Positions 23,460 to 30,310 of a DNA stretch of 30,310 nucleotides are shown piece by piece. A program made the position numbers and the translations under genes. Source of the DNA: CAYVUB01 sp964454675 (lineage in GTDB: Bacteria > Bacteroidota > Bacteroidia > Flavobacteriales > Flavobacteriaceae); contig CAYVUB010000032.1 in the NCBI GenBank assembly GCA_964454675.1, positions 1 through 30,310 on the forward strand. The letters are read 5' to 3'. Each line of letters begins with the position of its first letter. The first letter of the stretch is position 1. Under the pieces are notes generated by a model, which was given only the letters and a program-made list of their open reading frames with translations, was not told where the DNA came from and did no database searches.

Positions 23460-25001
23460 TTATTTAATTCTTGTTCCGAGTTTTAGTAGTTTTTTAGCAT
23501 AAAATGCAGATTTGTTAAATTGCATTAGTTTATAAGGCAGTCTAACCAATTTTAACGGAATTTCCCATTTTGGCCCTTTGGTAAAAAGCTTAAAAAAGTA
23601 TTTGTATTTATATTCTTTTCGCTGTTGAGCTGAAAATTGCTTGTACAATTGGTACATAACTGTTGGGCTTGGTACAGGACGAACCCATTTTACGGGTGTG
23701 TCGAGTTCCCAAGGTTGGGTTTTTCGCTTTTTGCCTGTAATTTTAGCTTGACTTCCCCAAAAACGATAACCGCCAACAGGTGGCTTTAAATGCAAATTAG
23801 CCGAAAATGGGTTAAACAGTACCATAACACCTATTTTAGTCAGGGAAATACCAAAATCGCCATCTTCACCATAACCACCGTCATAATTAATGTCGTTTCC
23901 GCCTAAAATTTGTACAAATTCACGTTTTACACACGAATTAGCATTGCTAAAATTATTTGTTGCACCCGCTTTCCAACGCTTTGTGCCTAATTTTTCTAAT
24001 TTTTTGGTTAAGTCGGTTAAGTCTTGTTTTAAGTGGTCAGCCATTAAATCGAGTCCGTTACAAGCCGCAGCGTTGTTGGTTTGTAAAAAGCGAATGTGAT
24101 TTTCGATAAAATCGGAATGAAAACGCACATCATCGTCGCCAAAAATAATATATTCTCCGGTACATAATTCAATGGCTTCATTACGCGCACGACAACTGCC
24201 TTTTGTGGTTTGCCACTGAAAAATAACCTCAAACGGATAATTTTCCGGGTTGTACAAATCTAAATTGCGTTTACCTTCAGGCGTGGCATCAACCACAACT
24301 ACCTGAGTCGGCAAATAAGTTTGATTTTTTAAATCGTTTAAAAGAGTAAGTGTAAATTCCTGACGTAACATTGTAGGAAGAACATAGCTTACCGTAGGAT
24401 TTCCTTCAATTGGTTTTATTGGTCGAGGAGTAATTACAGGATAATCTTTTCTTGTTTTAAAGTTTTTAAATGCGTTGTAAAAGGCTATCCATTCATTTAT
24501 TTTATAAAAACCTTTGCGCAAACACATATAAATTCCGTGTTCGGCTTTGTAGTTTTTGCGGTAAAAAATGTGGCGGTCTAAAACCGAAATTTTATCAACC
24601 GTATTTTCGGTTTCAGTATAAAGTCCTTTTACATAAAGTGGTATTCCACCCGAATTTTTAAGTAAATTATACCCAAAATCGAGTGCTGCGAGTGTTTTGT
24701 TTGTAAAATCTTTATCAAATCCGTCAAGTGTTTCCCAAACTTTTTTTCTAATGGCAAAAGCATTTGGATTTACACGCCAGCTCACACAATTTTCAAGATT
24801 ATCAAAATCGTTGCCATACCAAAAAAACACTGCCGAAAAATAGACAATGTCTGAAAAAGCATTTTTGTAACCTTGTTCAAATGAACTGTGCCACAAATCG
24901 CCCAATCCGATTGCTAATTCCTCTAATTTTTCAAAATCGGGACTACCTGTATATAAAAGGATCTCGCCTTGTTTGGTTACATATTCTTTAAAAGGAATCA
25001 T
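23460..25001 (-). CDS. Two-part glycosyltransferase family 2 protein
   Basis: A 513-residue protein. Residues about 204-430 form a GT-A domain: VSYVLPTMLRQEF, VVVVDATPEGKR, a KGSCRARNEAI segment, the DXD-type FGDDDVRF (287-294) and DGGYGEDGDFGISL near the end. Residues 1-190 resemble the second half of another GT2 enzyme (INPNAFAIRKKVWE-like VNPNAFAIRKKVWETLDGFD, then LDFGYNLL and IPLYVKGLYTE) but lack a nucleotide-binding first half. The C-terminus is basic. Either the N-terminal region is a helper domain of a known family, or it is the remnant of a fusion. The gene overlaps the upstream GT4 by 14 bases and abuts the downstream GT2. Confidence 0.85.
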   Translation of the reverse strand: MIPFKEYVTKQGEILLYTGSPDFEKLEELAIGLGDLWHSSFEQGYKNAFSDIVYFSAVFFWYGNDFDNLENCVSWRVNPNAFAIRKKVWETLDGFDKDFTNKTLAALDFGYNLLKNSGGIPLYVKGLYTETENTVDKISVLDRHIFYRKNYKAEHGIYMCLRKGFYKINEWIAFYNAFKNFKTRKDYPVITPRPIKPIEGNPTVSYVLPTMLRQEFTLTLLNDLKNQTYLPTQVVVVDATPEGKRNLDLYNPENYPFEVIFQWQTTKGSCRARNEAIELCTGEYIIFGDDDVRFHSDFIENHIRFLQTNNAAACNGLDLMADHLKQDLTDLTKKLEKLGTKRWKAGATNNFSNANSCVKREFVQILGGNDINYDGGYGEDGDFGISLTKIGVMVLFNPFSANLHLKPPVGGYRFWGSQAKITGKKRKTQPWELDTPVKWVRPVPSPTVMYQLYKQFSAQQRKEYKYKYFFKLFTKGPKWEIPLKLVRLPYKLMQFNKSAFYAKKLLKLGTRIK

Positions 25002-26139
25002 TTATTATTTTTTTATAAAACTCGATATTTTGCTGTACCACAATTTCGGTTTGAAATTTTAACTTCACTCTTTTTCGAGCATTTTTACCAAAATCCGTTG
25101 CCTTTTGTATATCCGTGAGTAAAGCTACAATCTTTTCGGCATATTCGGTATGATTTTTCGGATAAACTAAATAGCCCTCTTTACCGTCTTCAATCATTTC
25201 GGTTGCCCAACCGATATCTGATGCTACAACCGGTTTTTCTAATGCCATTGCTTCAAGCCACGACACAGGCAACGCTTCGGCAAAAGACGGAAAAACACAA
25301 ACTTGTGCGGTTTCAATAATAGTGCGGATTTCGCTGTAAGATTTTGCGCCTAAATAATTCACATTTTCCAATGCTTTTTCGGTAAAAAGCGGTTGCATCA
25401 ACTGCCAGGTTGAAGTACTGCCGGTTTGAATATCACCGCTGTCTTTTCCTGCTAAAATCAGTTTAGCGTGAGGATATTGTTCTGTAATTTTATTGAAAAT
25501 AAAAGGCAGTTCCAAAACACCCTTTTTGCGGATAAGCGTACCAAAATACAAAACAGTATCGGGTATTACAGCTTGCCCTGAAGGTGTAAAATCAGGTAAA
25601 TTGATACTGTTCGGGATAATGGTAATTTCTCTTTTTAACCGGAATAAGCCTGCCGTATAATCTGCCGTAAAACGGCTTACCGAAGCCAAGCCGTCTGCTC
25701 TTTGCAACGCTCTTTTTTCGTGAAAACGATTTATCGGTTTGCTCGGGCGTTTTTCTATATGGCAAAAATAAGTATCGCTACCATGCATTTTTATGACTAT
25801 AGGGCATTTTTTGGGTTGGATAAACGAAGTAATTCCTGTCCAATCGGGTGCTTCAACCAAATCTATTTTTTTTTCGGCATACAGTTGATTGATAATTTTT
25901 TCTATTTTTTTCCGGGTTAAATACCACGATAAGCCCTTGAATTTTACGTTTTTAATTTTGTAAACCGTCACGCCGTTATCATCAAAAATTTCATCTTTAT
26001 CTTGTGCATAAACCAAAATTACTACCTCATGCCCTTTGTCTATAATGCCTTGTGCCAAATTTTTAATGCTTGTGGCAATTCCTCCCAAACCTTTGGTTTG
26101 CGTATGTGGATATTCGGGTGTGAGATAGGCTATTTTCAT
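24988..26139 (-). CDS. Glycosyltransferase family 4 (GT-B)
   Basis: A 383-residue GT-B enzyme. MKIAYLTPEYPH (1-12) and GLGGIATSIKNLA (18-30) are the N-terminal glycine-rich elements, and IKMHGSDTYFCH (116-127) belongs to the acceptor domain. The donor domain has IPNSINL (175-181), LYFGTLIRKKGVLEL (197-211), LILAGKDSGD and the EX7E motif FAEALPVSWLEAMAL with Glu288 and Glu296. It is most like starch-synthase/GtfA-type GT4 members, but the donor cannot be assigned. It lies 3 bases after the upstream GT4 and overlaps the downstream GT2 by 14 bases, a tight coupling. Confidence 0.92.
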   Translation of the reverse strand: MKIAYLTPEYPHTQTKGLGGIATSIKNLAQGIIDKGHEVVILVYAQDKDEIFDDNGVTVYKIKNVKFKGLSWYLTRKKIEKIINQLYAEKKIDLVEAPDWTGITSFIQPKKCPIVIKMHGSDTYFCHIEKRPSKPINRFHEKRALQRADGLASVSRFTADYTAGLFRLKREITIIPNSINLPDFTPSGQAVIPDTVLYFGTLIRKKGVLELPFIFNKITEQYPHAKLILAGKDSGDIQTGSTSTWQLMQPLFTEKALENVNYLGAKSYSEIRTIIETAQVCVFPSFAEALPVSWLEAMALEKPVVASDIGWATEMIEDGKEGYLVYPKNHTEYAEKIVALLTDIQKATDFGKNARKRVKLKFQTEIVVQQNIEFYKKIINDSF

Positions 26140-26142
26140 TTT

Positions 26143-27228
26143 TTATGCAATTTTTTCAATAATAGCCAAATGCTCATTCACCATTTTTTGGATGGTAAAT
26201 TCTTCTTCTATTAAAGCTGAAGTATTTATTGTAATGCCGATATTTCCATGATAAATACTTTCTATAAGTGTGTTTAACTCCCGAATGTTTTTTGCCTGAA
26301 AAATAAAGCCGTTTTTATTATGCTTGACAGCTTCTTCATTTCCACCTACATTGGTGGTTATCACGGGAACATTGGCACTTAAACTCTCTAAAACAGACAA
26401 GCTGAAACATTCCATATGTGTAGGCTGTAACAGATAATCATACTTACAATACGTTTCGTAAAGATTTGAAACACTCCCTTTAAAATTGAAAACGTTTTCT
26501 AAACTTTCTGTTCTTATTTGTTGCTCCAATGTTTCTCTGTAATGTCCCTCGCCGTAAATATCTATTTTTAATTCGTCTTTAACAGCTTTTGGCAATAAGG
26601 CAACTGACGCTATTAAATCTTGTATTCCTTTTGAATAACGCAAGTGCGAAGCAACTAAAAATGTTGGCTTTTTACTGTTTCTATTTATACGCTTTTCAAA
26701 CTTTTCGTGTAAAATTCCGTTATAAATCACTGTTGTTTTGGATTTTAAATGTTGTCCGAAATCTTTTAAAATTTCATTAGCGGTATATACTGAAACTCCT
26801 ATAAAAATATCAGTATGTCTTGAGTACAAAAATCCTTTTATTCGCTTGGCGATTTTCTTTTTCAGCGGATAACCTTCAAACGGACGAGGATTGTGATCTA
26901 TGGCAATGGTTTTACTCGGGCAAACTTTTTTAACCTTCTTAAAAAATGAGGTGCACAATTCTACAAAATGCGTTATTACTACGTCAAATTTTTGTTTGTT
27001 TTCTTTTATATAGCTCACAAAAAACGTTTCCAACGGTTCATTTTTTGCTGAAATTATGGTAAGATTTTCGTACTCGCCGTGTGTACTTTTATTTGGAAAA
27101 AACCACGTCACTTCATAGCCTTTCGCCTTACATTCGGCATCAAAAAGCCAATAAAAATAGTCCATCCCGCCTACACGCTCAGGCATCAGGCGATAGTTAC
27201 AGATAACCGCTATTTTTTTTGACTCCAT
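26143..27228 (-). CDS. Glycosyltransferase family 4 (GT-B)
   Basis: A 361-residue GT-B enzyme. The N-terminal part reads IAVICNYRLMPERVGGMDYFYW (6-27) with the glycine-rich loop, then HNPRPFEGYPLKKK. The donor domain has IYNGILHEKF (168-177), FLVASHLRYSKGIQDLI (190-206), IYGEGHYRETLE and the EX7E motif HMECFSLSVLESL with Glu273 and Glu281, followed by VPVITTNVGGNEEAV. The donor is unknown. It overlaps the upstream GT-B gene by 19 bases. Confidence 0.92.
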   Translation of the reverse strand: MESKKIAVICNYRLMPERVGGMDYFYWLFDAECKAKGYEVTWFFPNKSTHGEYENLTIISAKNEPLETFFVSYIKENKQKFDVVITHFVELCTSFFKKVKKVCPSKTIAIDHNPRPFEGYPLKKKIAKRIKGFLYSRHTDIFIGVSVYTANEILKDFGQHLKSKTTVIYNGILHEKFEKRINRNSKKPTFLVASHLRYSKGIQDLIASVALLPKAVKDELKIDIYGEGHYRETLEQQIRTESLENVFNFKGSVSNLYETYCKYDYLLQPTHMECFSLSVLESLSANVPVITTNVGGNEEAVKHNKNGFIFQAKNIRELNTLIESIYHGNIGITINTSALIEEEFTIQKMVNEHLAIIEKIA

Positions 27229-28610
27229 TGATACAATGTTTTTGCAATACGTTCAGACGTTCCTTCAAGAGGTTTTCCTACTTGTAAATCAATCAGTTTC
27301 TTTCTGTTTCCGAAATCTAACCCGGGATTTTGAAGATATAAATTTATGGCTTTTATCAGTTCTGTTTCATTTTTGACAATTTTTGTTGCTTCTGATTTTA
27401 TGACGTTTTTTATATGGGTATATTCCAAAAAACGTTGGTCGTTATATAATCCGTTTTCAGGGTTTCCGAAAACGGGATTGATAACAGGCTTGTCAAAACA
27501 CATAAAATCCAGGCTCATTGTTGAAAGCATATTGATATTTAAGTCTGAAAATTCCAAAATGCTTCTTAAATCAATCACATCTTCAAAAGACGGAACTCTT
27601 TGAGACCATTCTTCCTGATGAGCTTTTCTGGTTAATTTCCACTTCGGATAATTCCATCTGATAAACGGGTATTTCCCTTGTAAAAAGGCAAAACGTTTTC
27701 CATCTTCAGCAGGTGAAGTCCTGACTAAAAAATTTATATGAGGTATTTGGTTACTTATTATTGCTTTAGCAATGGTTTCTATATAAAGCTCATCATTTTG
27801 GCTTGTAGAAATATCCCCACAACTAAAGCAAATTGTTTTTAACGATTTATCCAAACTGAAAGTTTCTAAAAAATTTTCTTTAGCAGATTGATATCTTTTC
27901 AGTACATAAGGCTCAAACTGAGGGGTTCCCACTACTTCAATTTGACTGCTTTTGACGGCAGGATAAAAATATAGTAATTCGGATTTCATCAACTCACTCC
28001 ATACCATATAGTAGTCAAAATTTCCGGACATTCTTCCTTTTGAAGCCAGATTATCCCAACTGAAAATAAATGTAGCTGTTTTTATTTTGAGTTGTTCTGC
28101 CTGATAAATAAGAGGTGCTATAAAAGGTGGTCTTTGATGGGTAAAAAACAGCAAATCAAACTTTTCTTCTTCTAAAATTGTTCGATAAGATTTGGTTACT
28201 TCATTGTTTTTAAAAGTAATTTGTTGCCATTTGTTATATCGTTGAATCCATTTTTCGGAATTTAAAAAAGATGTGATTTTAAAAATAAATCTTGAAGCAT
28301 AGCCTCTGAAATTTTTAGCCGTGGATTTATTTTTTTCTAAGTTTGATGTGATACCTTTATTTTCTCGTTTGTGTAATTGAAGGTGGGCTACTTCTTTTGT
28401 TTTTCTAAAAAACCAAGTCTTGGAGTTTTCTTGAAAAATGGGTAATTCAATTATTTTACATTTTATATTGAGAACTTGATACACCTCTTTTGGTAAACAG
28501 GACAATATGACAACTTCATCAAAATAATCTTGGGCTTTTTGACAAGAATCGCTGAGCATAAAATTTCTAAATCCTACACCATCTGTTATCACTATTCCCA
28601 GTTTATTCAT
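27210..28610 (-). CDS. Putative GT-B glycosyltransferase, CDP-glycerol/capsule type
   Basis: A 466-residue cytoplasmic protein unlike the GT4 genes around it. The start MNKLGIVITDGVGFRNF leads to a basic region (about 65-135). LLFFTHQRPPFIAPLIYQAE (153-172), FSWDNLASKGR (183-193) and EVVGTPQFEPY (225-235) resemble proteins annotated as CDP-glycerol glycerophosphotransferase-like or UDP-glycosyltransferases of capsule loci. A C-terminal NMLSTMSLDFMCFDKPVINP would be the donor-site loop. There is no EX7E motif. Its position right after the CMP-sugar genes makes it a candidate for using that donor, which is inference. It lies 2 bases after the upstream dehydrogenase gene. Confidence 0.7.
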   Translation of the reverse strand: MNKLGIVITDGVGFRNFMLSDSCQKAQDYFDEVVILSCLPKEVYQVLNIKCKIIELPIFQENSKTWFFRKTKEVAHLQLHKRENKGITSNLEKNKSTAKNFRGYASRFIFKITSFLNSEKWIQRYNKWQQITFKNNEVTKSYRTILEEEKFDLLFFTHQRPPFIAPLIYQAEQLKIKTATFIFSWDNLASKGRMSGNFDYYMVWSELMKSELLYFYPAVKSSQIEVVGTPQFEPYVLKRYQSAKENFLETFSLDKSLKTICFSCGDISTSQNDELYIETIAKAIISNQIPHINFLVRTSPAEDGKRFAFLQGKYPFIRWNYPKWKLTRKAHQEEWSQRVPSFEDVIDLRSILEFSDLNINMLSTMSLDFMCFDKPVINPVFGNPENGLYNDQRFLEYTHIKNVIKSEATKIVKNETELIKAINLYLQNPGLDFGNRKKLIDLQVGKPLEGTSERIAKTLYQWSQKK

Positions 28611-28612
28611 TT

Positions 28613-29551
28613 TTATATTTCTTTAATTTTATAAAACTTATCAACTATAAATTCTTCCGTCATCTCCATAGATTCGTATGTAGCTCCTGCTATATGTGGC
28701 GTTACAATCACATTATAACCTTGTTTTGATAAAGCAACTAATTTATTTTTATCAATACAAATACTCAATTCATCTTCCAAAACATCTGTTGCATATCCTT
28801 TTATTTTGTTTTTCTCCAAAAGTTCTGCTAAATAAATTTCATCAACAATTGCTCCTCTTGAAGTATTAATCAAAATAGAATTTGAATTTAATTTATTCAG
28901 TAATTCTCTGTTTATAAAATGAATATTCTCTTTGCTTAACGGAATATGAATTGAAACGACATCAGCCCAAGTAAACAAATCTTCCGCATTTTGAAAACAC
29001 TTATATTTTGATTCTATACTTTGAATATCATAAAATCCAACTTCCATCCCAAAGGCTTCTGCATAATGAGCAACTTGTTTACCAACACGTCCCATTCCGA
29101 GAATACCAATCTTTTTGTTTTTTAAATTATTTCCTTTAAATAAATCACGTCTCCAAAATCCGTTTTTAACATCATCAAATGCTTTTACAGTATTTCGGAT
29201 TAATGCTAAAAGCAAACCCCAGGTATGCTCGGCTGTTGAAGGAATTGTTCCTAAAAAATCGGTTTCACCTTTTAAAGAAATAATTTGTCCGCCTTTTTCT
29301 TCAAAATAATCCACATCAATATGATCAAGTCCTGTTGCTGCCGTTAAAATATACTTTAATGAAGTTGATTTACTCAAAATTTCTTTTGACAATTTAAATC
29401 GTAATCGCACAAAAAGGGCATCAACTTCGCTTAGCTTTTCTATAAGCTCTTCTTCTGAAAATATATTTGATACCTCAACCTCAAAATGCTTTTTGAGCTC
29501 AAGAATGGCTTTCTCGCTAAAATCTTCCGATTCAGTGATTAATAATTTCAT
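28613..29551 (-). CDS. D-isomer-specific 2-hydroxyacid dehydrogenase, NAD-dependent
   Basis: A 312-residue dehydrogenase of the D-2-hydroxyacid family (SerA/GyaR-like), oxidising a hydroxy acid or reducing a keto acid with NAD(P). The Rossmann loop is GMGRVG (152-157) with Asp175 after the second strand, suggesting NAD. The catalytic residues are Arg232 in TSRGAIVDE, Glu259 in VLEDE and His286 in TPHIAGAT. The substrate-loop region TAATGLDHID (70-79) is typical. I choose the ATG at 29551 (MKLLITESEDF); another ATG at 29566 would lengthen the overlap with the upstream cytidylyltransferase gene from 20 to 35 bases. In this setting the substrate is probably a sugar-acid precursor rather than 3-phosphoglycerate, which is inference. 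Confidence 0.88.
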   Translation of the reverse strand: MKLLITESEDFSEKAILELKKHFEVEVSNIFSEEELIEKLSEVDALFVRLRFKLSKEILSKSTSLKYILTAATGLDHIDVDYFEEKGGQIISLKGETDFLGTIPSTAEHTWGLLLALIRNTVKAFDDVKNGFWRRDLFKGNNLKNKKIGILGMGRVGKQVAHYAEAFGMEVGFYDIQSIESKYKCFQNAEDLFTWADVVSIHIPLSKENIHFINRELLNKLNSNSILINTSRGAIVDEIYLAELLEKNKIKGYATDVLEDELSICIDKNKLVALSKQGYNVIVTPHIAGATYESMEMTEEFIVDKFYKIKEI

Positions 29552-30230
29552 TTTTCCAGTCTTCATAAAGCAATTCTGCTATTTTAAAATCTCTTTGTGT
29601 ATCAATATTTAAAAGCCAATCGGCATCCATTATATACGCTTTTTTGTTTTTAACCATAAATGACTTTTCTGCAAAAAAAGCATTCGTTCTAACGGCATAA
29701 AAACAACCATTACGGTAATAAACCGGGTGTAAATCCTGTCTCCTTGTAGTTTCTCCATCTTTTTGAAGCGGACTCATTTTTAAATCTTCACCCAAACTGT
29801 ACATTCTCGCCGGATGATAATCATCAAAAGGCACAACGCTTATTACACCATCCAAATTTTCATCATTTTCAAACATTGAAATGATTTTGTCCAAATCATT
29901 TGAAGTTCGTAATGGTGATGTTGGCTGAAGCAAAACAATAATATCAAAAGCTTCGTCAAGCTGCTTATAAACGTGCTCAACCGCTGTAATCACATTACTG
30001 GAATCATCGGCTAATTCATCCGGTCTTTTAATACCCAAACAGTCATTCTGAGAAGCAATTTGAATAATTTCGTCCAAATCGGAAGAAACAACTGTTTTGG
30101 TAACCTTATGAGAATTTTTAACACAATCAATTGCGTGAACGATTAAAGGTTTCCCTCCAAGCAGCCTTATATTTTTCTTTGAAACTCCTTTACTCCCGCC
30201 TCGTGCGGGTATGATGGCTAAAACTTTCAT
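29532..30230 (-). CDS. NeuA-family acylneuraminate cytidylyltransferase
   Basis: A 232-residue CMP-sugar synthetase that would transfer CMP from CTP to a nonulosonic or related acidic sugar. The CTP loop is IIPARGGSKGVSKKN (6-20). LLQPTSPLRT (100-109), RRQDLHPVYYRNGCFYA (163-179) and WLLNIDTQRDF (205-215) are the other family motifs. In the last of these, the first metal-binding Asp of the usual DxD is Asn208, with Asp210 kept. Length and motifs fit the NeuA/PseF/LegF group, but which sugar is activated (sialic, legionaminic, pseudaminic or another) cannot be decided. No neuB-like synthase is in the window; it may lie upstream. A repeat begins 1 base upstream of its ATG. Confidence 0.88.
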   Translation of the reverse strand: MKVLAIIPARGGSKGVSKKNIRLLGGKPLIVHAIDCVKNSHKVTKTVVSSDLDEIIQIASQNDCLGIKRPDELADDSSNVITAVEHVYKQLDEAFDIIVLLQPTSPLRTSNDLDKIISMFENDENLDGVISVVPFDDYHPARMYSLGEDLKMSPLQKDGETTRRQDLHPVYYRNGCFYAVRTNAFFAEKSFMVKNKKAYIMDADWLLNIDTQRDFKIAELLYEDWKNEIINH

Positions 30231-30306
30231 ACAAATATGTGACCTCGCTGAGGTCTTTAATGTTTTTTATTATTCGTTTTGACAAATATGTGACCTCGCT
30301 GAGGTC
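30231..30306. repeat. Two 25-bp palindromic direct repeats, probably continuing past the window
   Basis: A 25-base sequence starting ACAAATATGTGACCTCGCTG occurs at 30231-30255 and identically at 30282-30306, with 26 bases between. Each contains the 6-bp inverted pair GACCTC/GAGGTC around GCT. The period is 51 bases. The window ends 4 bases after the second copy. The first copy touches the start of the cytidylyltransferase gene. Confidence 0.75.
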
Positions 30307-30310
30307 AATG

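Noticed and set aside
30231..30306. CRISPR array
   Set aside because: Only two repeats of 25 bases are visible, each strongly palindromic, with a single AT-rich 26-base spacer and no cas genes.

Overview
The window looks like a chromosomal segment of a member of the Bacteroidota, most likely Flavobacteriaceae. The DNA is AT-rich. Shine-Dalgarno sequences are mostly absent, and several starts are preceded by TAnnTTTG-type -7 boxes. The protein families fit as well: LDH-like malate dehydrogenase, a DUF6588 barrel, DUF2911, a FecI-like ECF sigma factor and an S23 four-helix-bundle protein. This assignment is inferred from content; no rRNA or tRNA gene is present.

Layout. (1) 1-760: accessory DNA. 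A truncated GNAT acetyltransferase tail and a DUF2200 gene lie between two related, structured, attC-like repeats, giving a gene-cassette appearance. (2) 828-16700: housekeeping genes, each with a clear hairpin terminator or a repeat at its edge: mdh, a beta-barrel protein, gyrB, asnB, a DUF2911 lipid-free exported protein, queE, a DUF853/HerA-like ATPase, an alpha/beta hydrolase, an RluF-type pseudouridine synthase, folD, an S23-type four-helix-bundle gene, ffh, an ECF sigma factor and a YkgJ-type Cys-cluster protein. Intergenic gaps here carry short dispersed palindromic repeats. The best case is a 29-bp sequence present as inverted copies on both sides of the S23 gene and again beside the sigma gene. 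(3) 16874-30230: one long minus-strand polysaccharide operon whose 5' end lies beyond the window. In transcription order it encodes a NeuA-family cytidylyltransferase, a 2-hydroxyacid dehydrogenase, a GT-B enzyme of the CDP-glycerol/capsule type, two GT4 enzymes, a two-part GT2, another GT2, two more GT4s, a transglutaminase-like protein, an O-antigen polymerase/ligase and a final GT4. Most junctions overlap or abut, so translation is probably coupled.

How the genes fit together. The operon would activate an acidic sugar with CMP, assemble a repeat unit with at least eight glycosyltransferases, and polymerise or ligate it through the Wzy/WaaL-type membrane protein to make a capsule or O-antigen-like glycan. 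Composition changes within the cluster: the O-antigen ligase is GC-richer (about half GC in places), while the dehydrogenase/cytidylyltransferase end is much AT-richer. This suggests assembly from different sources.

Most notable signals: the attC-like cassette, the inverted-repeat-bounded S23 unit, a palindromic intergenic repeat apparently absorbed in frame into a glycosyltransferase (21811-21882), an orphan terminator in the gyrB leader, the transglutaminase-like gene inside the glycan operon, and a pair of palindromic direct repeats at the right edge.
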